A stretch of 32,976 nucleotides of DNA from a bacterium (GTDB lineage: Bacteria; SZUA-182; DTGQ01). Each line of letters starts with the position of its first letter. The first letter of the stretch is position 1. This document shows positions 23,279 through 32,074 of this stretch, one piece after another. The position numbers and the translations under genes were made by a program. The stretch covers positions 1 through 32,976 of the forward strand of contig JAILZY010000034.1 in assembly GCA_023512255.1 (NCBI GenBank), in the 5' to 3' direction. The notes beneath the pieces were generated by a model. It was given only the letters and a program-made list of their open reading frames with translations, was not told the origin of the DNA and ran no database searches.

Positions 23279-25690
23279 ATGAAAATTAGCTATAAACTCA
23301 TTCAGCAATATATAGACTGCCCTTTGAGCCCTGAGGAACTAAGTGAAAAGCTGACTATGGCTGGGCTCGAAGTGGAGTCTCTCGAAAAGAGGGGGCCGGA
23401 TCTTTCCTGCTGCGTGATCGGCCAAATTTTAGACATTAACTCCCATCCCCAGGCGGATCGTTTGACTGTCTGTCGGGTTAATACCGGAGCTGGGATTTCG
23501 ACTATTGTCTGTGGGGCTCAGAATATGAAGCCAGGGGATAAGGTGCCGGTGGCTCTTCCCGGCTGTCGGCTACCGGAAGGTATGGTCATCAAAAGGTCGA
23601 AACTGCGTGGGGTGGTCTCAGAAGGGATGATGTGTTCTGAGAAAGAGCTCGGCCTTAGTGAGGAATCATCAGGTCTGATGATTTTACCTGCGGATGCGCC
23701 GGTTGGTCGGGATATTGTCTCTTATCTTGGATTGAATGATGTGATTTTGGATATTGATCTGACGCCAAACCGCGGGGACTGTCTATCGGCTCGAGGAATT
23801 GTGCGCGAGATTGCGGCCTTGACCGGAGTGAGGCCGAAAAAAATGGTGGTAGATTTTCCTGAGCAGGGTGAGTCGATTGAGAACCTGGTGTCGATTGAAA
23901 TCAGGGACCCTGATCTTTGTCCCCGTTATACGGCTAGAGTAATTTCAAACCTTACCGTTGCGCCCTCTCCGCGCTGGCTTAGAGATCAGGTAGAATCCTT
24001 TGGTCTTCGCTCCATAAACAATGTGGTTGATGTTACCAATCTGGTGATGATGGAATTGGGCCAGCCGCTGCATGCCTTTGATTATGACCTTATTCAGGGG
24101 AAGCGAATTATTGTTCGTCGAGCGCAGGATGGGGAAAGGATTATTACTCTAGATAATATCGAGCGGCAGTTGACCTCACGGAATCTAGTGATTGCCGATG
24201 CCAATCGGCCTATTGCTCTTGCCGGAGTGATGGGCGGGGCCAATACCGAGGTTTCTGATCAAACCAAGACCATTCTCTTGGAGAGCGCTTTCTTTGATCC
24301 GGTGCAGATCCGCCGGACAGCGAATGAATTTGGCCTCCACAGCGAGGCCTCACATCGCTTCGAGCGAGGAGTTGATCCTGAGGGGGTAATTTTGGCCCTG
24401 AATCGAGCAACTCAACTGATTCTTTCCGTAGCTGGAGGATGTGCGGCCAAGGGGGTAATTGATAGATACCCTAGGGTTTTCATCCCGCGGGTCGTTAGGT
24501 TGCGGCTGCCGATGATCCAAAAGGTTCTTGGAATTGAAGTCCCACCAGATAGAGTGATTCGGATACTGGAAGATCTTGAATGTTTGGTCGCACAGAGCGA
24601 TGAGGATACCTTGGAGGTGCAGGTCCCCCTTTTCCGCTGGGATATTGAGCGGGAAATCGACTTGATCGAGGAAATAGCTAGAATTTATGGCTATGACAAC
24701 ATTCCGACCAGTTTGCCCGGCGGCGCTCCTTCTCCTGAGCGGAAAATACCCTTTAAAGATATTGAAGCCAGGATCAGAAATATCCTTATCGGTCTGGGTT
24801 TTTGTGAAGCGATCAATTTTAGCTTTATTTGTGGGCAAATTCTCAACCTCCTCTCTTCTCCGGCCACAGGCTCCTCCTGCCTAGGAGAAGGAAGGGTTCG
24901 GCTGCAAAATCCGCTGGCAGAGGACCACGATGTCATGAGGACCTCCCTGATACCGGGTTTGCTTGAAAATCTGGCTTATAACCAAAACCGGCAGATAGAC
25001 AACATTAGGTTGTTTGAGATAGGGAGATGTTTTTTCTCTAGCTCTAATGGATCTTTGCCTGAGGAGAAAGCGATGCTGGCTCTGGTTATGGAGGGGACAC
25101 GAGAGCCTCGCTCGTGGAAGGGAAAACCCGCTCCTTTGACTTTTTTTGACCTAAAGGGTGTGGTGGAAGCCTTAATGGTCGGGCTGAAAATTGATAATTA
25201 CGCCATGACGCCGGCAGAGAGCCGCTGGCTTGGGTCCTCTCAGTCGGCCAATCTGATGGTTGGCGACAAAGTGGTAGGCTCGTTGGGTAAGGTTGGTCAA
25301 AGTATTATGGAATACTTTGACCTTGATAAAGAAATTTTTGCCCTTGAATTGTTGATCGACTCTCTGGTTAGTTCAGAAGCAAGAAGGGGCATCAGGCCGA
25401 TTCCAAGATTCCCTTCGGTTTCGAGGGACCTGGCCCTGGTTATCTCCGAGGAGGTACCATATCGGGAGATCGAGGAAAGCATCAGGGAGATGCGGATTGA
25501 GATTTTGGAGGATATTCAGCTTTTTGACCTGTATCGGGGAGCACAGATTCCAGCTGGGAAAAAGAGTCTTGGATTATCATTGACCTATAGATCTTCGACC
25601 AGGACCTTGACTGATCAGGAAGTTAACAAGGTGCATGAAAGAGTTATCAATCAGTTGAGTCAAAAATTTTCTGCTTCGTTGCGGGAGTAG
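23279..25690 (+). CDS. pheT: Phenylalanyl-tRNA synthetase beta subunit
   Basis: This is the non-catalytic partner of PheS, bearing tRNA-binding and editing functions. The full-length 803 residues have the opening MKISYKLIQQYIDCPLSPEEL, an EMAP/OB tRNA-binding domain (about 40-150), and the B3/B4 editing region. NRPIALAGVMGG and SEASHRFERGVDP are the conserved blocks, followed by the B5 domain, the class II-like core and the C-terminal anticodon-binding FDX-ACB domain (RFPSVSRDLALVI, about 705-800). Its stop codon is followed by a repeat-rich 70-bp spacer before the small coiled-coil gene. Confidence 0.96.
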   Translation: MKISYKLIQQYIDCPLSPEELSEKLTMAGLEVESLEKRGPDLSCCVIGQILDINSHPQADRLTVCRVNTGAGISTIVCGAQNMKPGDKVPVALPGCRLPEGMVIKRSKLRGVVSEGMMCSEKELGLSEESSGLMILPADAPVGRDIVSYLGLNDVILDIDLTPNRGDCLSARGIVREIAALTGVRPKKMVVDFPEQGESIENLVSIEIRDPDLCPRYTARVISNLTVAPSPRWLRDQVESFGLRSINNVVDVTNLVMMELGQPLHAFDYDLIQGKRIIVRRAQDGERIITLDNIERQLTSRNLVIADANRPIALAGVMGGANTEVSDQTKTILLESAFFDPVQIRRTANEFGLHSEASHRFERGVDPEGVILALNRATQLILSVAGGCAAKGVIDRYPRVFIPRVVRLRLPMIQKVLGIEVPPDRVIRILEDLECLVAQSDEDTLEVQVPLFRWDIEREIDLIEEIARIYGYDNIPTSLPGGAPSPERKIPFKDIEARIRNILIGLGFCEAINFSFICGQILNLLSSPATGSSCLGEGRVRLQNPLAEDHDVMRTSLIPGLLENLAYNQNRQIDNIRLFEIGRCFFSSSNGSLPEEKAMLALVMEGTREPRSWKGKPAPLTFFDLKGVVEALMVGLKIDNYAMTPAESRWLGSSQSANLMVGDKVVGSLGKVGQSIMEYFDLDKEIFALELLIDSLVSSEARRGIRPIPRFPSVSRDLALVISEEVPYREIEESIREMRIEILEDIQLFDLYRGAQIPAGKKSLGLSLTYRSSTRTLTDQEVNKVHERVINQLSQKFSASLRE

Positions 25691-25700
25691 TCATCATCAT

Positions 25701-25730
25701 GGCGCGTATGTCTAGGGCGCGTATGTCTAG
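25701..25730. repeat. 15-bp tandem duplication between pheT and zapB-like gene
   Basis: GGCGCGTATGTCTAG is present twice in tandem, and a degraded third copy (GCGCGTATGTGTAGG) follows at about 25745-25759. The array forms a 19-codon frame from ATG 25699, with the peptide repeat ARMSR twice, that ends three bases before the next gene's ATG. Confidence 0.75.
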
Positions 25731-25761
25731 GGGATGGCTGCTGAGCGCGTATGTGTAGGGT

Positions 25762-26031
25762 ATGTCTGCTGATAAGATCACTCAGATAAAGTTGCGAATC
25801 CGCAAAGTGGCAGAATTGGTTAGGAATTTGCAGGAGGAGAATCTTTGGCTGAAGGAAAAAGTAAGTGAGTATGAGCGGATATTGAAGCAGAAGGAAGAGG
25901 AGCTAGCGGAAGGTAAAAAAAAGTTTCAGCTAATTTCGGCGCTAGAGCGTGAAAATAAACAGCTTCATCTGGGTAGGGAAGCTCTTCAAAAGATGATCAA
26001 TCAGATGATCGAGGAGTTGAAAGCTTTTTAA
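25762..26031 (+). CDS. Small coiled-coil protein, ZapB-like
   Basis: The 89 residues are nearly all heptad-patterned helix (IRKVAELVRNLQEENLWLKEKV, then EYERILKQKEEELAEGKKKF and LERENKQLHLGREALQKMI). This is the size and shape of ZapB-type cell-division coiled coils, and the gene directly precedes zapA. Coiled-coil sequence is weakly diagnostic, so the name rests mainly on context. AGGG lies only two bases before ATG 25762, inside the duplicated spacer. It was probably co-transcribed with pheT and zapA. Confidence 0.75.
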   Translation: MSADKITQIKLRIRKVAELVRNLQEENLWLKEKVSEYERILKQKEEELAEGKKKFQLISALERENKQLHLGREALQKMINQMIEELKAF

Positions 26032-26058
26032 AAAGTAAAAGGTACGCCTAAAAAACTT

Positions 26059-26352
26059 ATGCCAGAGCTTAGCCAGAAAACGACAGTCGAAATTTTGGGA
26101 GAACAGTATACGATTAAAAGTGATATCTCTCCCCAGGAAGTACATAGGCTGGCTGAATTTGTTAACGCTAAGATCGAAGGTATCAGGCATAAAGCTAAGA
26201 GCATGCCACTGCTTACAGTGGCTATTTTGGCCTGTTTAAATATAGCTGAAGAACTGTTCAAGGTAAGAAGGCAGCTTGAAGAAACCCAAAATTTGATGGA
26301 GGAAGAGAGCGCTAACATCCTTAAACTGCTGGATGAATCTTTTCATCTGTAA
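26059..26352 (+). CDS. zapA: Cell division protein ZapA
   Basis: ZapA bundles and stabilises FtsZ filaments at the division site. The 97 residues follow the family: TTVEILGEQYTIKSDISPQEVHRLAEFVNAKI, given as its N-terminal globular block, then the VAILACLNIAEEL helix and a C-terminal coiled coil. The gene is 27 bases after the zapB-like gene. Downstream lies a 6S-like RNA and then the 5-formyltetrahydrofolate cyclo-ligase, the same zapA-ssrS-ygfA arrangement known in proteobacteria. Confidence 0.92.
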   Translation: MPELSQKTTVEILGEQYTIKSDISPQEVHRLAEFVNAKIEGIRHKAKSMPLLTVAILACLNIAEELFKVRRQLEETQNLMEEESANILKLLDESFHL

Positions 26353-26367
26353 CCCAATCCTAAATTT

Positions 26368-26397
26368 TCAGGGTTGTAATTATCAGGGTTGTAATTA
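26368..26397. repeat. 15-bp tandem duplication after zapA
   Basis: TCAGGGTTGTAATTA occurs twice in direct tandem with no mismatch, 16 bases after the zapA stop codon. It is one of the series of two-copy microduplications in this window. Confidence 0.8.
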
Positions 26398-26538
26398 ATG
26401 ATAATAGGTGGTCTTTTACGGGTATAATTAATCGTAGCGTTAGATTGTATTTAGATCAGTCAATTGAGGGCGCGAAAATGCCTTTATGGGTTTTCAGTAA
26501 AATAATAGATATTTTTTCTGGTAGAATTTTTTCTTATC

Positions 26539-26567
26539 TTGAAAACATATCTTGAAAATGATATAGT
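26539..26567 (+). promoter_or_regulatory. Promoter of the 6S-like RNA
   Basis: TTGAAA (26539-26544) and TATAGT (26562-26567) are separated by 17 bases. The start would fall at about 26574-26576, immediately before the terminal stem of the predicted RNA. Confidence 0.7.
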
Positions 26568-26574
26568 ATGGTGT

Positions 26575-26757
26575 GGAACCCCTGCTATACACGTGATAGA
26601 TTTGAAGGTTTTGAGCCAACAGTAAAAAAAAAGGGAGTCTGACTTTGATCGTGGAAAGCGGGCCCTTCAGATGAAAGGGAGTCTTGAAGCGTTCAAGAGG
26701 ACACCCACCTGGTAATCCAGGTTCAAACTCTCAATCTACACGGTAGAAGCGGGGGGA
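26575..26757 (+). ncRNA. ssrS: 6S RNA-like small RNA
   Basis: The 650-bp gap between zapA and the cyclo-ligase is where proteobacteria carry 6S RNA, which mimics an open promoter and binds RNA polymerase. A promoter ends just before 26575. CCCCTGC (26579-26585) pairs with GCGGGGG (26749-26755), and the flanking regions extend into a long imperfect closing stem (GATT and GTTT blocks on both sides). Inside are local hairpins: CCCTT/AAGGG, TCTTGAA-GCG-TTCAAGA, and CCTGG-TAAT-CCAGG. The size of about 180 nt and the overall rod shape fit. A covariance search was not possible, so the identity rests on synteny, promoter and fold. Confidence 0.65.
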
Positions 26758-27002
26758 CTAATTGACGGATCAGATTTCATACCCAAAAGACCCCCCCTAA
26801 AAAGTATCAGTTACCACCCTCTTTGGTCTTGTTTCTTGATGATTCGAATCATCCAGGCAGTTCTTAGGGGAATCGATTCTATCAATAATCCTATACTCAA
26901 TAAATTCTATTATTAATTTTATAATTCTTCTAAAGTCGATGAGGATTAATTTTATTTATTTGACTTGTTATGTATTGATCTTGTCTTATGTATTAATTAT
27001 GC

Positions 27003-27605
27003 ATGGATAGAGCAAAAGAGAGTATTCGCAAGATACTGCTTTGGCAAAGAAACCAAATTCCCCAACAGGAGCGCGAGGAGAAAAGTCGGCTCATTGGAGA
27101 GCGGCTTATTCAAACCAGCGAATTCTCAACAGCTCTATCAGTGATGATTTACGTTTCCTTCAGGAGTGAAGTCATAACTAAGGAAATTATTACTCATTCT
27201 CTGAACATTAATAAAAACGTAATTGTTCCAGTAGTGGATAAGGAGCATCACCGACTGATATTATCACGGATTAAAAGCCTTGATGAGCTGGCTCCTGCTA
27301 CTTATGGTATCATGGAGCCTAAAAAATTACGAATAGTACAGCCCGATGAAGTGGAGTTGTTCATCTTACCGGCAGTTGCTTTTGATGAGAGGGGAGCAAG
27401 ATTAGGTTACGGTGGAGGGTATTTTGACCGTTTACTCGGTAATAGTAAGATAGCGCAGCACCAAAAGTTGATCGGCCTTGCCTTTGAATTGCAGATGCGG
27501 CGGGAGCTACCTTGTGAATCTCATGATATTCTGGTGGATATGGTTATAACGGAAGAGAAGGTAAGGTTTTTCGGCTCTCGATTGGATGAGAGCCTTTCTA
27601 GCTAA
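27003..27605 (+). CDS. ygfA: 5-formyltetrahydrofolate cyclo-ligase
   Basis: This enzyme converts 5-formyl-THF to 5,10-methenyl-THF using ATP. The 200-residue protein has the family landmarks [10 protein letters not shown] at the N-terminus, VIVPVV, YGIMEPK near 101, [26 protein letters not shown] (given as adjoining blocks, 120-145) and [13 protein letters not shown] near the end. The start is ATG 27003 without a clear Shine-Dalgarno. It follows the 6S-like RNA, as in E. coli ssrS-ygfA. The rny gene begins within about 10-30 bases of its stop codon. Confidence 0.93.
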   Translation: MDRAKESIRKILLWQRNQIPQQEREEKSRLIGERLIQTSEFSTALSVMIYVSFRSEVITKEIITHSLNINKNVIVPVVDKEHHRLILSRIKSLDELAPATYGIMEPKKLRIVQPDEVELFILPAVAFDERGARLGYGGGYFDRLLGNSKIAQHQKLIGLAFELQMRRELPCESHDILVDMVITEEKVRFFGSRLDESLSS

Positions 27606-27613
27606 AAAAGGGG

Positions 27614-29191
27614 GTGAGTAAGATTAGTGGTGGAGCGATGATCTATATTATCTTGATGATAGCTGTCGCTGTTGTTTGCCTCTTGGCTGGATATTTTATC
27701 CGCAAGAAATTTTCTGAAAACAAGCTGATTAATGCTGAGGCTATGGCCAAGAAGATTATTGCTGAGGCTGAAAAGGAGGCGAACAACAAAAAGCGAGAGG
27801 CGATTTTAGAAGCAAAGGACCGGCTATACCAATCAAAAGCGGAATTTGAACGGGAAACCAAAGAGAGAAAGGCGGAATTACAGAAGCTTGAAAAGCGGCT
27901 TTCCCAAAAGGAGGAAAATCTTGATCGAAAAGTAGAGTTGCTGGATAAAAAAGAGCAGGAGCTGAACGCGAAATCTAAGACCTTGGCCACCAAGGAGAAG
28001 GAGCTCAACCAGAAAATAGCTGAGTATGATACGATTATTCAGGAGCAAAAGAACATGTTGGAGAAAATCTCTAACATGAGCTCTGAAGAAGCTAAGAACA
28101 TGTTGATCGCCAAGATGGAAAATGAGGCCCGACATGAGGCCATGAAGCTTATCAAGAAGATTGAGGAGGAGGCCAAGGAGACGGCGAGCAAGCGCTCCAA
28201 GGAGATCATCAGTTTAGCCATTCAGCGGTATGCAGCCGATGAGGTAGTGGAGGCCACGGTTTCAGTGGTCGATTTGCCTAACAATGAGATGAAGGGGCGG
28301 ATTATTGGCCGTGAAGGGCGCAATATTCGGGCTCTTGAGATGGCCACTGGAGTGGACCTGATCATTGATGATACTCCGGAGGCGGTGATTATTTCCGGCT
28401 ATGATCCCATTCGGCGACAGGTGGCCAAGAATGCTTTGGAGAAGCTGATAGTTGATGGTCGGATACATCCGGCTCGCATTGAAGAGGTGGTGAGCAAGTG
28501 TCAGAAAGAGATTGAAAACTCTATTCGGGAGGAGGGGGAGAAGACAAGCTTTGAGCTAGGAGTTCACAACCTTCACCCGGAAGAGGTGAAGCTGATCGGG
28601 CGCTTGCGCTACCGAACCAGCTATGGACAGAATGTATTGCAGCATTCCAAGGAAGTTGCCTATTTGGCGGGTATTATGGCTGCAGAACTTGGATTGGATG
28701 TCGCCCTGGCCAGGCGGGCTGGTCTGCTGCATGATATTGGCAAGGCAGTAGACCACGAGGTTGAGGGCTCGCATCCTCAAATCGGTGCGGAACTGGCCAA
28801 AAAGTTCAACGAGAGTCCTGAAGTCATCAATGCTATTGCTTCGCACCATGAAGATGAAGAGCCCAAGGGGATCATTGCTGTTTTGGTTCAAGCGGCAGAT
28901 ACCCTTTCGGCGGCCCGGCCCGGAGCCCGAAAAGAGAGCCTGGAAACCTACATCAAGCGATTGGGCAACCTGGAAAAAATCGGGGCCTCATTCAAAGGGG
29001 TAGAGAGTGCCTACGCTATTCAGGCTGGCCGGGAAATCCGGGTCATTATTGAGCCGGAAAAGGTTTCCGATAATCATCTGGGAACCCTGGCCAAGGATAT
29101 CGCTAAGAAAATTGAAGAGGAGTTGGAATATCCGGGTCAGATTAAAGTTACGGTGATCAGAGAATCCCGGGCTGTGGAATACGCGAAATAA
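27614..29191 (+). CDS. rny: Ribonuclease Y
   Basis: This membrane-anchored endoribonuclease initiates mRNA decay. The order is one N-terminal membrane helix ([20 protein letters not shown]), a long charged coiled coil (about 30-210), a KH domain ([17 protein letters not shown] near 225) and an HD phosphodiesterase domain. [18 protein letters not shown] and the HD pair in [13 protein letters not shown] are visible, with SHHEDEEP after them. The 525 residues from GTG 27614 are near the family norm. ATG 27638, giving a protein starting at the membrane helix, is an equally good start with GTGG upstream. ymdB follows, a common pairing. Confidence 0.95.
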   Translation: MSKISGGAMIYIILMIAVAVVCLLAGYFIRKKFSENKLINAEAMAKKIIAEAEKEANNKKREAILEAKDRLYQSKAEFERETKERKAELQKLEKRLSQKEENLDRKVELLDKKEQELNAKSKTLATKEKELNQKIAEYDTIIQEQKNMLEKISNMSSEEAKNMLIAKMENEARHEAMKLIKKIEEEAKETASKRSKEIISLAIQRYAADEVVEATVSVVDLPNNEMKGRIIGREGRNIRALEMATGVDLIIDDTPEAVIISGYDPIRRQVAKNALEKLIVDGRIHPARIEEVVSKCQKEIENSIREEGEKTSFELGVHNLHPEEVKLIGRLRYRTSYGQNVLQHSKEVAYLAGIMAAELGLDVALARRAGLLHDIGKAVDHEVEGSHPQIGAELAKKFNESPEVINAIASHHEDEEPKGIIAVLVQAADTLSAARPGARKESLETYIKRLGNLEKIGASFKGVESAYAIQAGREIRVIIEPEKVSDNHLGTLAKDIAKKIEEELEYPGQIKVTVIRESRAVEYAK

Positions 29192-29208
29192 CCTAAATTT
29201 TTTGATAT

Positions 29209-29239
29209 GGGAGCAAGATGAGGATGCTGTCTTGCTCCC
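29209..29239 (+). terminator. Perfect 10-bp hairpin between rny and ymdB
   Basis: GGGAGCAAGA (29209-29218) pairs exactly with TCTTGCTCCC (29230-29239) around an 11-base loop and is followed by GTGTGTTTAATC. The weak T-run suggests partial termination or attenuation between rny and the next gene. Confidence 0.55.
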
Positions 29240-29295
29240 GTGTGTTTAATCTGTTGCTAAACAACCTTCAACCAGGAAATGGGTCGCTTGTCCCT

Positions 29296-30072
29296 ATGAA
29301 AATACTCTTTATCGGTGATATCGTTGGCCAAGGAGGACGGACAGCGGTCCACAGGCTGCTACCTGAAATAGTCCGGGAGTACGGAATTGATTTTTGCATC
29401 GCCAATGGCGAGAATGCGGCCGGTGGCCTGGGAATAACCCCTCAGATTGCCCAGCAGCTTCTGGAGGATCGGATCGACGTTATTACTTCAGGTAATCACA
29501 TTTGGGATAAGAAGGAGATCCTAGATTTTATTTCCACGGAAAGACGGCTGTTGAGGCCTGCTAACTATCCGAAAGCGCCAGGGCATTCGGCTGAGGTTTA
29601 TACGGCTGAGAGTGGGGAAAAGGTCGGAGTGCTGAATCTTTCCGGCAGGATTTATATGGCTCCTTTGGAATGTCCATTTAGGACCGCTCTGGTTAAGATT
29701 TCAGAACTGCAACGTGAGTGCTCGACCATTATTGTGGATTTTCACGCTGAGGCTACCTCGGAAAAGCAGGCTATGGGCTGGTATCTGGATGGAGAAGTGA
29801 GTGCGGTTGTTGGTACCCATACCCATGTTCAGACTGCTGATGCGACCATTCTTCCCAAAGGTACGGCCTATGTAACTGATGTGGGCATGACCGGGCCATT
29901 TGATTCGGTCATCGGAATTGAAAAAGATATTGCCATCCAAAAATTTTTGACCCAGATGCCGTATAAGTTTCAGGTGGCCAAGATGGACCTGCGGCTAAGT
30001 GGTGTGGTGATTGAGGTAGAGTCAAGTACTGGGCTGGCCAGGAACATCCAGCGGCTTCAGATTAGCCTCTGA
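29296..30072 (+). CDS. ymdB: YmdB-family metallophosphoesterase (TIGR00282)
   Basis: This is a calcineurin-like phosphoesterase; B. subtilis YmdB hydrolyses cyclic nucleotide phosphodiesters. The metal-binding residues are visible: FIGDIVGQGGR (D8), IANGENAAGG near 37 (the family N/E pair), SGNHIWDKKE near 64, DFHAEATSEKQA near 150 and GTHTHVQTAD near 175. ATG 29296 gives 258 residues and the normal MKILFIGDI start. The longer frame from 29218 would begin inside the hairpin. No strong Shine-Dalgarno is seen. It follows rny as in many bacteria. Confidence 0.92.
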   Translation: MKILFIGDIVGQGGRTAVHRLLPEIVREYGIDFCIANGENAAGGLGITPQIAQQLLEDRIDVITSGNHIWDKKEILDFISTERRLLRPANYPKAPGHSAEVYTAESGEKVGVLNLSGRIYMAPLECPFRTALVKISELQRECSTIIVDFHAEATSEKQAMGWYLDGEVSAVVGTHTHVQTADATILPKGTAYVTDVGMTGPFDSVIGIEKDIAIQKFLTQMPYKFQVAKMDLRLSGVVIEVESSTGLARNIQRLQISL

Positions 30073-30125
30073 GCAATAGTCAAGCTTTCTGCTTCCTTGT
30101 CGCGTTTTATTCTTTCGCTTCATTC

Positions 30126-30270
30126 TTTATTATGAATACGCTCATGCCACCATTCGTGAGGAGCCGGAAGCCGAGTAATTTTTACCTCTCGATTCCCGCT
30201 TTTCGTGAGAGTGACGGAATGTTGATCTAGCTGACTTTTCACTGAAAATGGCCATGAGCGTATGAATAAT
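30126..30270. repeat. Inverted-repeat element in the ymdB-phospholipase D spacer
   Basis: ATACGCTCATG (30136-30146) and CATGAGCGTAT (30253-30263) form an 11-bp perfect inverted repeat, with weaker extension outward (TTATT/AATAA). Between them are smaller hairpins such as CTCTC ... GAGAG near 30186-30211. There is no ORF. It may be a MITE of a second family or a structured 3' end. The rest of the 285-bp gap shows nothing else except a 12-bp near-perfect tandem duplication before the next start. Confidence 0.6.
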
Positions 30271-30333
30271 TTTGCATTAAAAATCCGACTATGGGTTTTA
30301 AGGGATTTGTAAGGTTTAGACTTTTTAAAGAGT

Positions 30334-30357
30334 TAGTAAGAGGCATAGTAAGAGGCC
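30334..30357 (+). promoter_or_regulatory. Duplicated ribosome-binding region of the phospholipase D gene
   Basis: TAGTAAGAGGCA and TAGTAAGAGGCC are in direct tandem immediately before GTG 30358. Each copy carries AAGAGG; the nearer is only two bases from the GTG and the further 14, so neither is ideally spaced. Confidence 0.6.
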
Positions 30358-31929
30358 GTGAAACAGATATTAAAACCTGGCCATAGCTGCTGGGGCATTT
30401 ATGATGTTCAGGAAACTGGCCTTTTGATAGATGCCCGCGATTATTATCGGGCCTTTTATGCTGCGGCCAAGGAGGCTCAGCGTTATATCCTGATTGCTGG
30501 TTGGCAATTTGACAGTGAGGTGCAACTGCTTCGGGGTGAGGATCTTGAGGGGGCTGATCAGCAGACGCGGTTTTATCCTTTTCTCAAGGGTCTCTGTGAA
30601 CGGAATCCTGAGCTTGAAATTTACATTTTAGCCTGGGATTTTAGCCTTGTCTATGCTCTAGGCCGTGAATGGTTTCAAGCTTGGAAATTCAGGTGGGGAG
30701 GGAGTAAGCAGATCAGATTTCATTTTGATTCCCATCATCCGATCGGTGCCAGTCATCATCAAAAATTTGCCGTGATTGATGGCTGCCTGGCTTTTGTTGG
30801 CGGGATGGATATCTGTGCCAGCCGATGGGATGACCGCCGGCATCTGGCAGAGAATCCTGATCGGAAGAACTCGGATCAAAAACCCTATGAGCCTGTTCAT
30901 GATATTCAATCCTACCATATAGGCGGGACAGTGGCCGGACAGCTGGCTGAATTATTCAAGATGCGCTGGCAGTCTGCGGGTGGGGGGGAGCTAGATCTTC
31001 CGCCACCGCCTAAGGATTACCATTTTGAGATTGAGCCAAGTGTCAGCCTGGCTGCGGAAAAGGTGGCCATTAGTCGTACCCAGGCAAGAGAGGTCTTTCC
31101 CCACCAGCCCCCCATTCAGGAGATTCGCAACCTCTACCTTGAGGCCATTCATGCTGCTGAGCGGCTTATTTATATCGAAAACCAATATTTTAGCTCCCAG
31201 GCTGTCTACCAGGCTCTGGTGGATCGGATGAAGGCTGCCGGCAGGGGGAAGCTTCAGATTGTCATCATTGTACCTGATCGGATGCATGCTTTGTTTGAGG
31301 AGATCGGCATGGGCATTGCTCAGGTGAAGATTTTTCGTTCACTGAAAGAGATTGCCACTGAGGCTGGACATGCATTCGGTATTTTCTATCCCGCCTCTAT
31401 CATTCAGGATGGCCAAGGGGTGGTAGAGGTTCCGTCCTATATTCATGCCAAGCTCTTATTGGTTGATGATCGTTTTCTGACTATAGGGTCAGCCAATATT
31501 GCCAATCGTAGCATGGGGTTTGATTCTGAGCTCAATGTGTCCTGGGAAGCCTCATCTGGCAGCCAGCGCAAGCTCATCCGCTCGATTCGTCAGGCCCGGA
31601 TTGATCTTTTGGCTGAGCACAGCGGCTTGACTCCTGAAAGCGAGCAAAGCCGCCGCACCTTGGGTCGGGTAGCAGGGCTTGTGGACAGTCTAAACCGCCT
31701 TGCTGACAGCTCGGTGAGCCGATTGCGCCGCCATAGGATGGAAAAGTCATACCTTGAGGCTGAATGGCTGTCAGCCCTCAATATTGAGGGCTTTTTTTTC
31801 GATCCTGAAAAGCCCCCTATTGAGGAAAATATCTATGAGTTGGTCAAGTATGGGCAAAATAGCCTGTTTGCTAGGGGAATTACCCTTTTGAGCAACTGGC
31901 TGCTAAATAGGGAAAAAAGTCCTGAGTAG
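30358..31929 (+). CDS. Phospholipase D family protein
   Basis: This is a two-HKD phosphatidyltransferase/hydrolase of the PLD superfamily, likely acting on phospholipid headgroups. Both catalytic motifs are intact in 523 residues: HQKFAVID (H134, K136, D141) and HAKLLLVD (H363, K365, D370), each followed by the usual G-S/G-G-N-type segment (FVGGMDI, TIGSANIANRS). YILIAGWQFDSE near 43 and YIENQYF near 267 match the eukaryote-like PLD branch rather than cardiolipin synthases, which carry N-terminal membrane helices absent here. No signal peptide is seen. The GTG start is supported by the family-like opening (LKPGHSCW ... GLLIDARDYY). The gene stands alone. Confidence 0.9.
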   Translation: MKQILKPGHSCWGIYDVQETGLLIDARDYYRAFYAAAKEAQRYILIAGWQFDSEVQLLRGEDLEGADQQTRFYPFLKGLCERNPELEIYILAWDFSLVYALGREWFQAWKFRWGGSKQIRFHFDSHHPIGASHHQKFAVIDGCLAFVGGMDICASRWDDRRHLAENPDRKNSDQKPYEPVHDIQSYHIGGTVAGQLAELFKMRWQSAGGGELDLPPPPKDYHFEIEPSVSLAAEKVAISRTQAREVFPHQPPIQEIRNLYLEAIHAAERLIYIENQYFSSQAVYQALVDRMKAAGRGKLQIVIIVPDRMHALFEEIGMGIAQVKIFRSLKEIATEAGHAFGIFYPASIIQDGQGVVEVPSYIHAKLLLVDDRFLTIGSANIANRSMGFDSELNVSWEASSGSQRKLIRSIRQARIDLLAEHSGLTPESEQSRRTLGRVAGLVDSLNRLADSSVSRLRRHRMEKSYLEAEWLSALNIEGFFFDPEKPPIEENIYELVKYGQNSLFARGITLLSNWLLNREKSPE

Positions 31930-32025
31930 CTGACAAAGATGCTGATGACAAAGATGCTGACAAAGATATGCTTCAAGAAGATCACAGATGTTCCCAAAAA
32001 TTTTATTGTTTAGGGCAAAAAGGCC

Positions 32026-32054
32026 TTGAAGGATAAGTAGTTAAGTCATATAAT
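32026..32054 (+). promoter_or_regulatory. Promoter of the DUF2267 gene
   Basis: TTGAAG (32026-32031) and a perfect TATAAT (32049-32054) are separated by 17 bases. Transcription would start near 32061, leaving a leader of only about 14 nt that begins at the Shine-Dalgarno. Confidence 0.75.
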
Positions 32055-32074
32055 AGGCTGTAGAGGTGATGATT

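Noticed and set aside
27643-28221. Minus-strand ORFs opposite rny
   Set aside because: They are shadows of the coiled-coil coding sequence, with Ser/Leu/Phe-rich low-complexity translation and no start signals.
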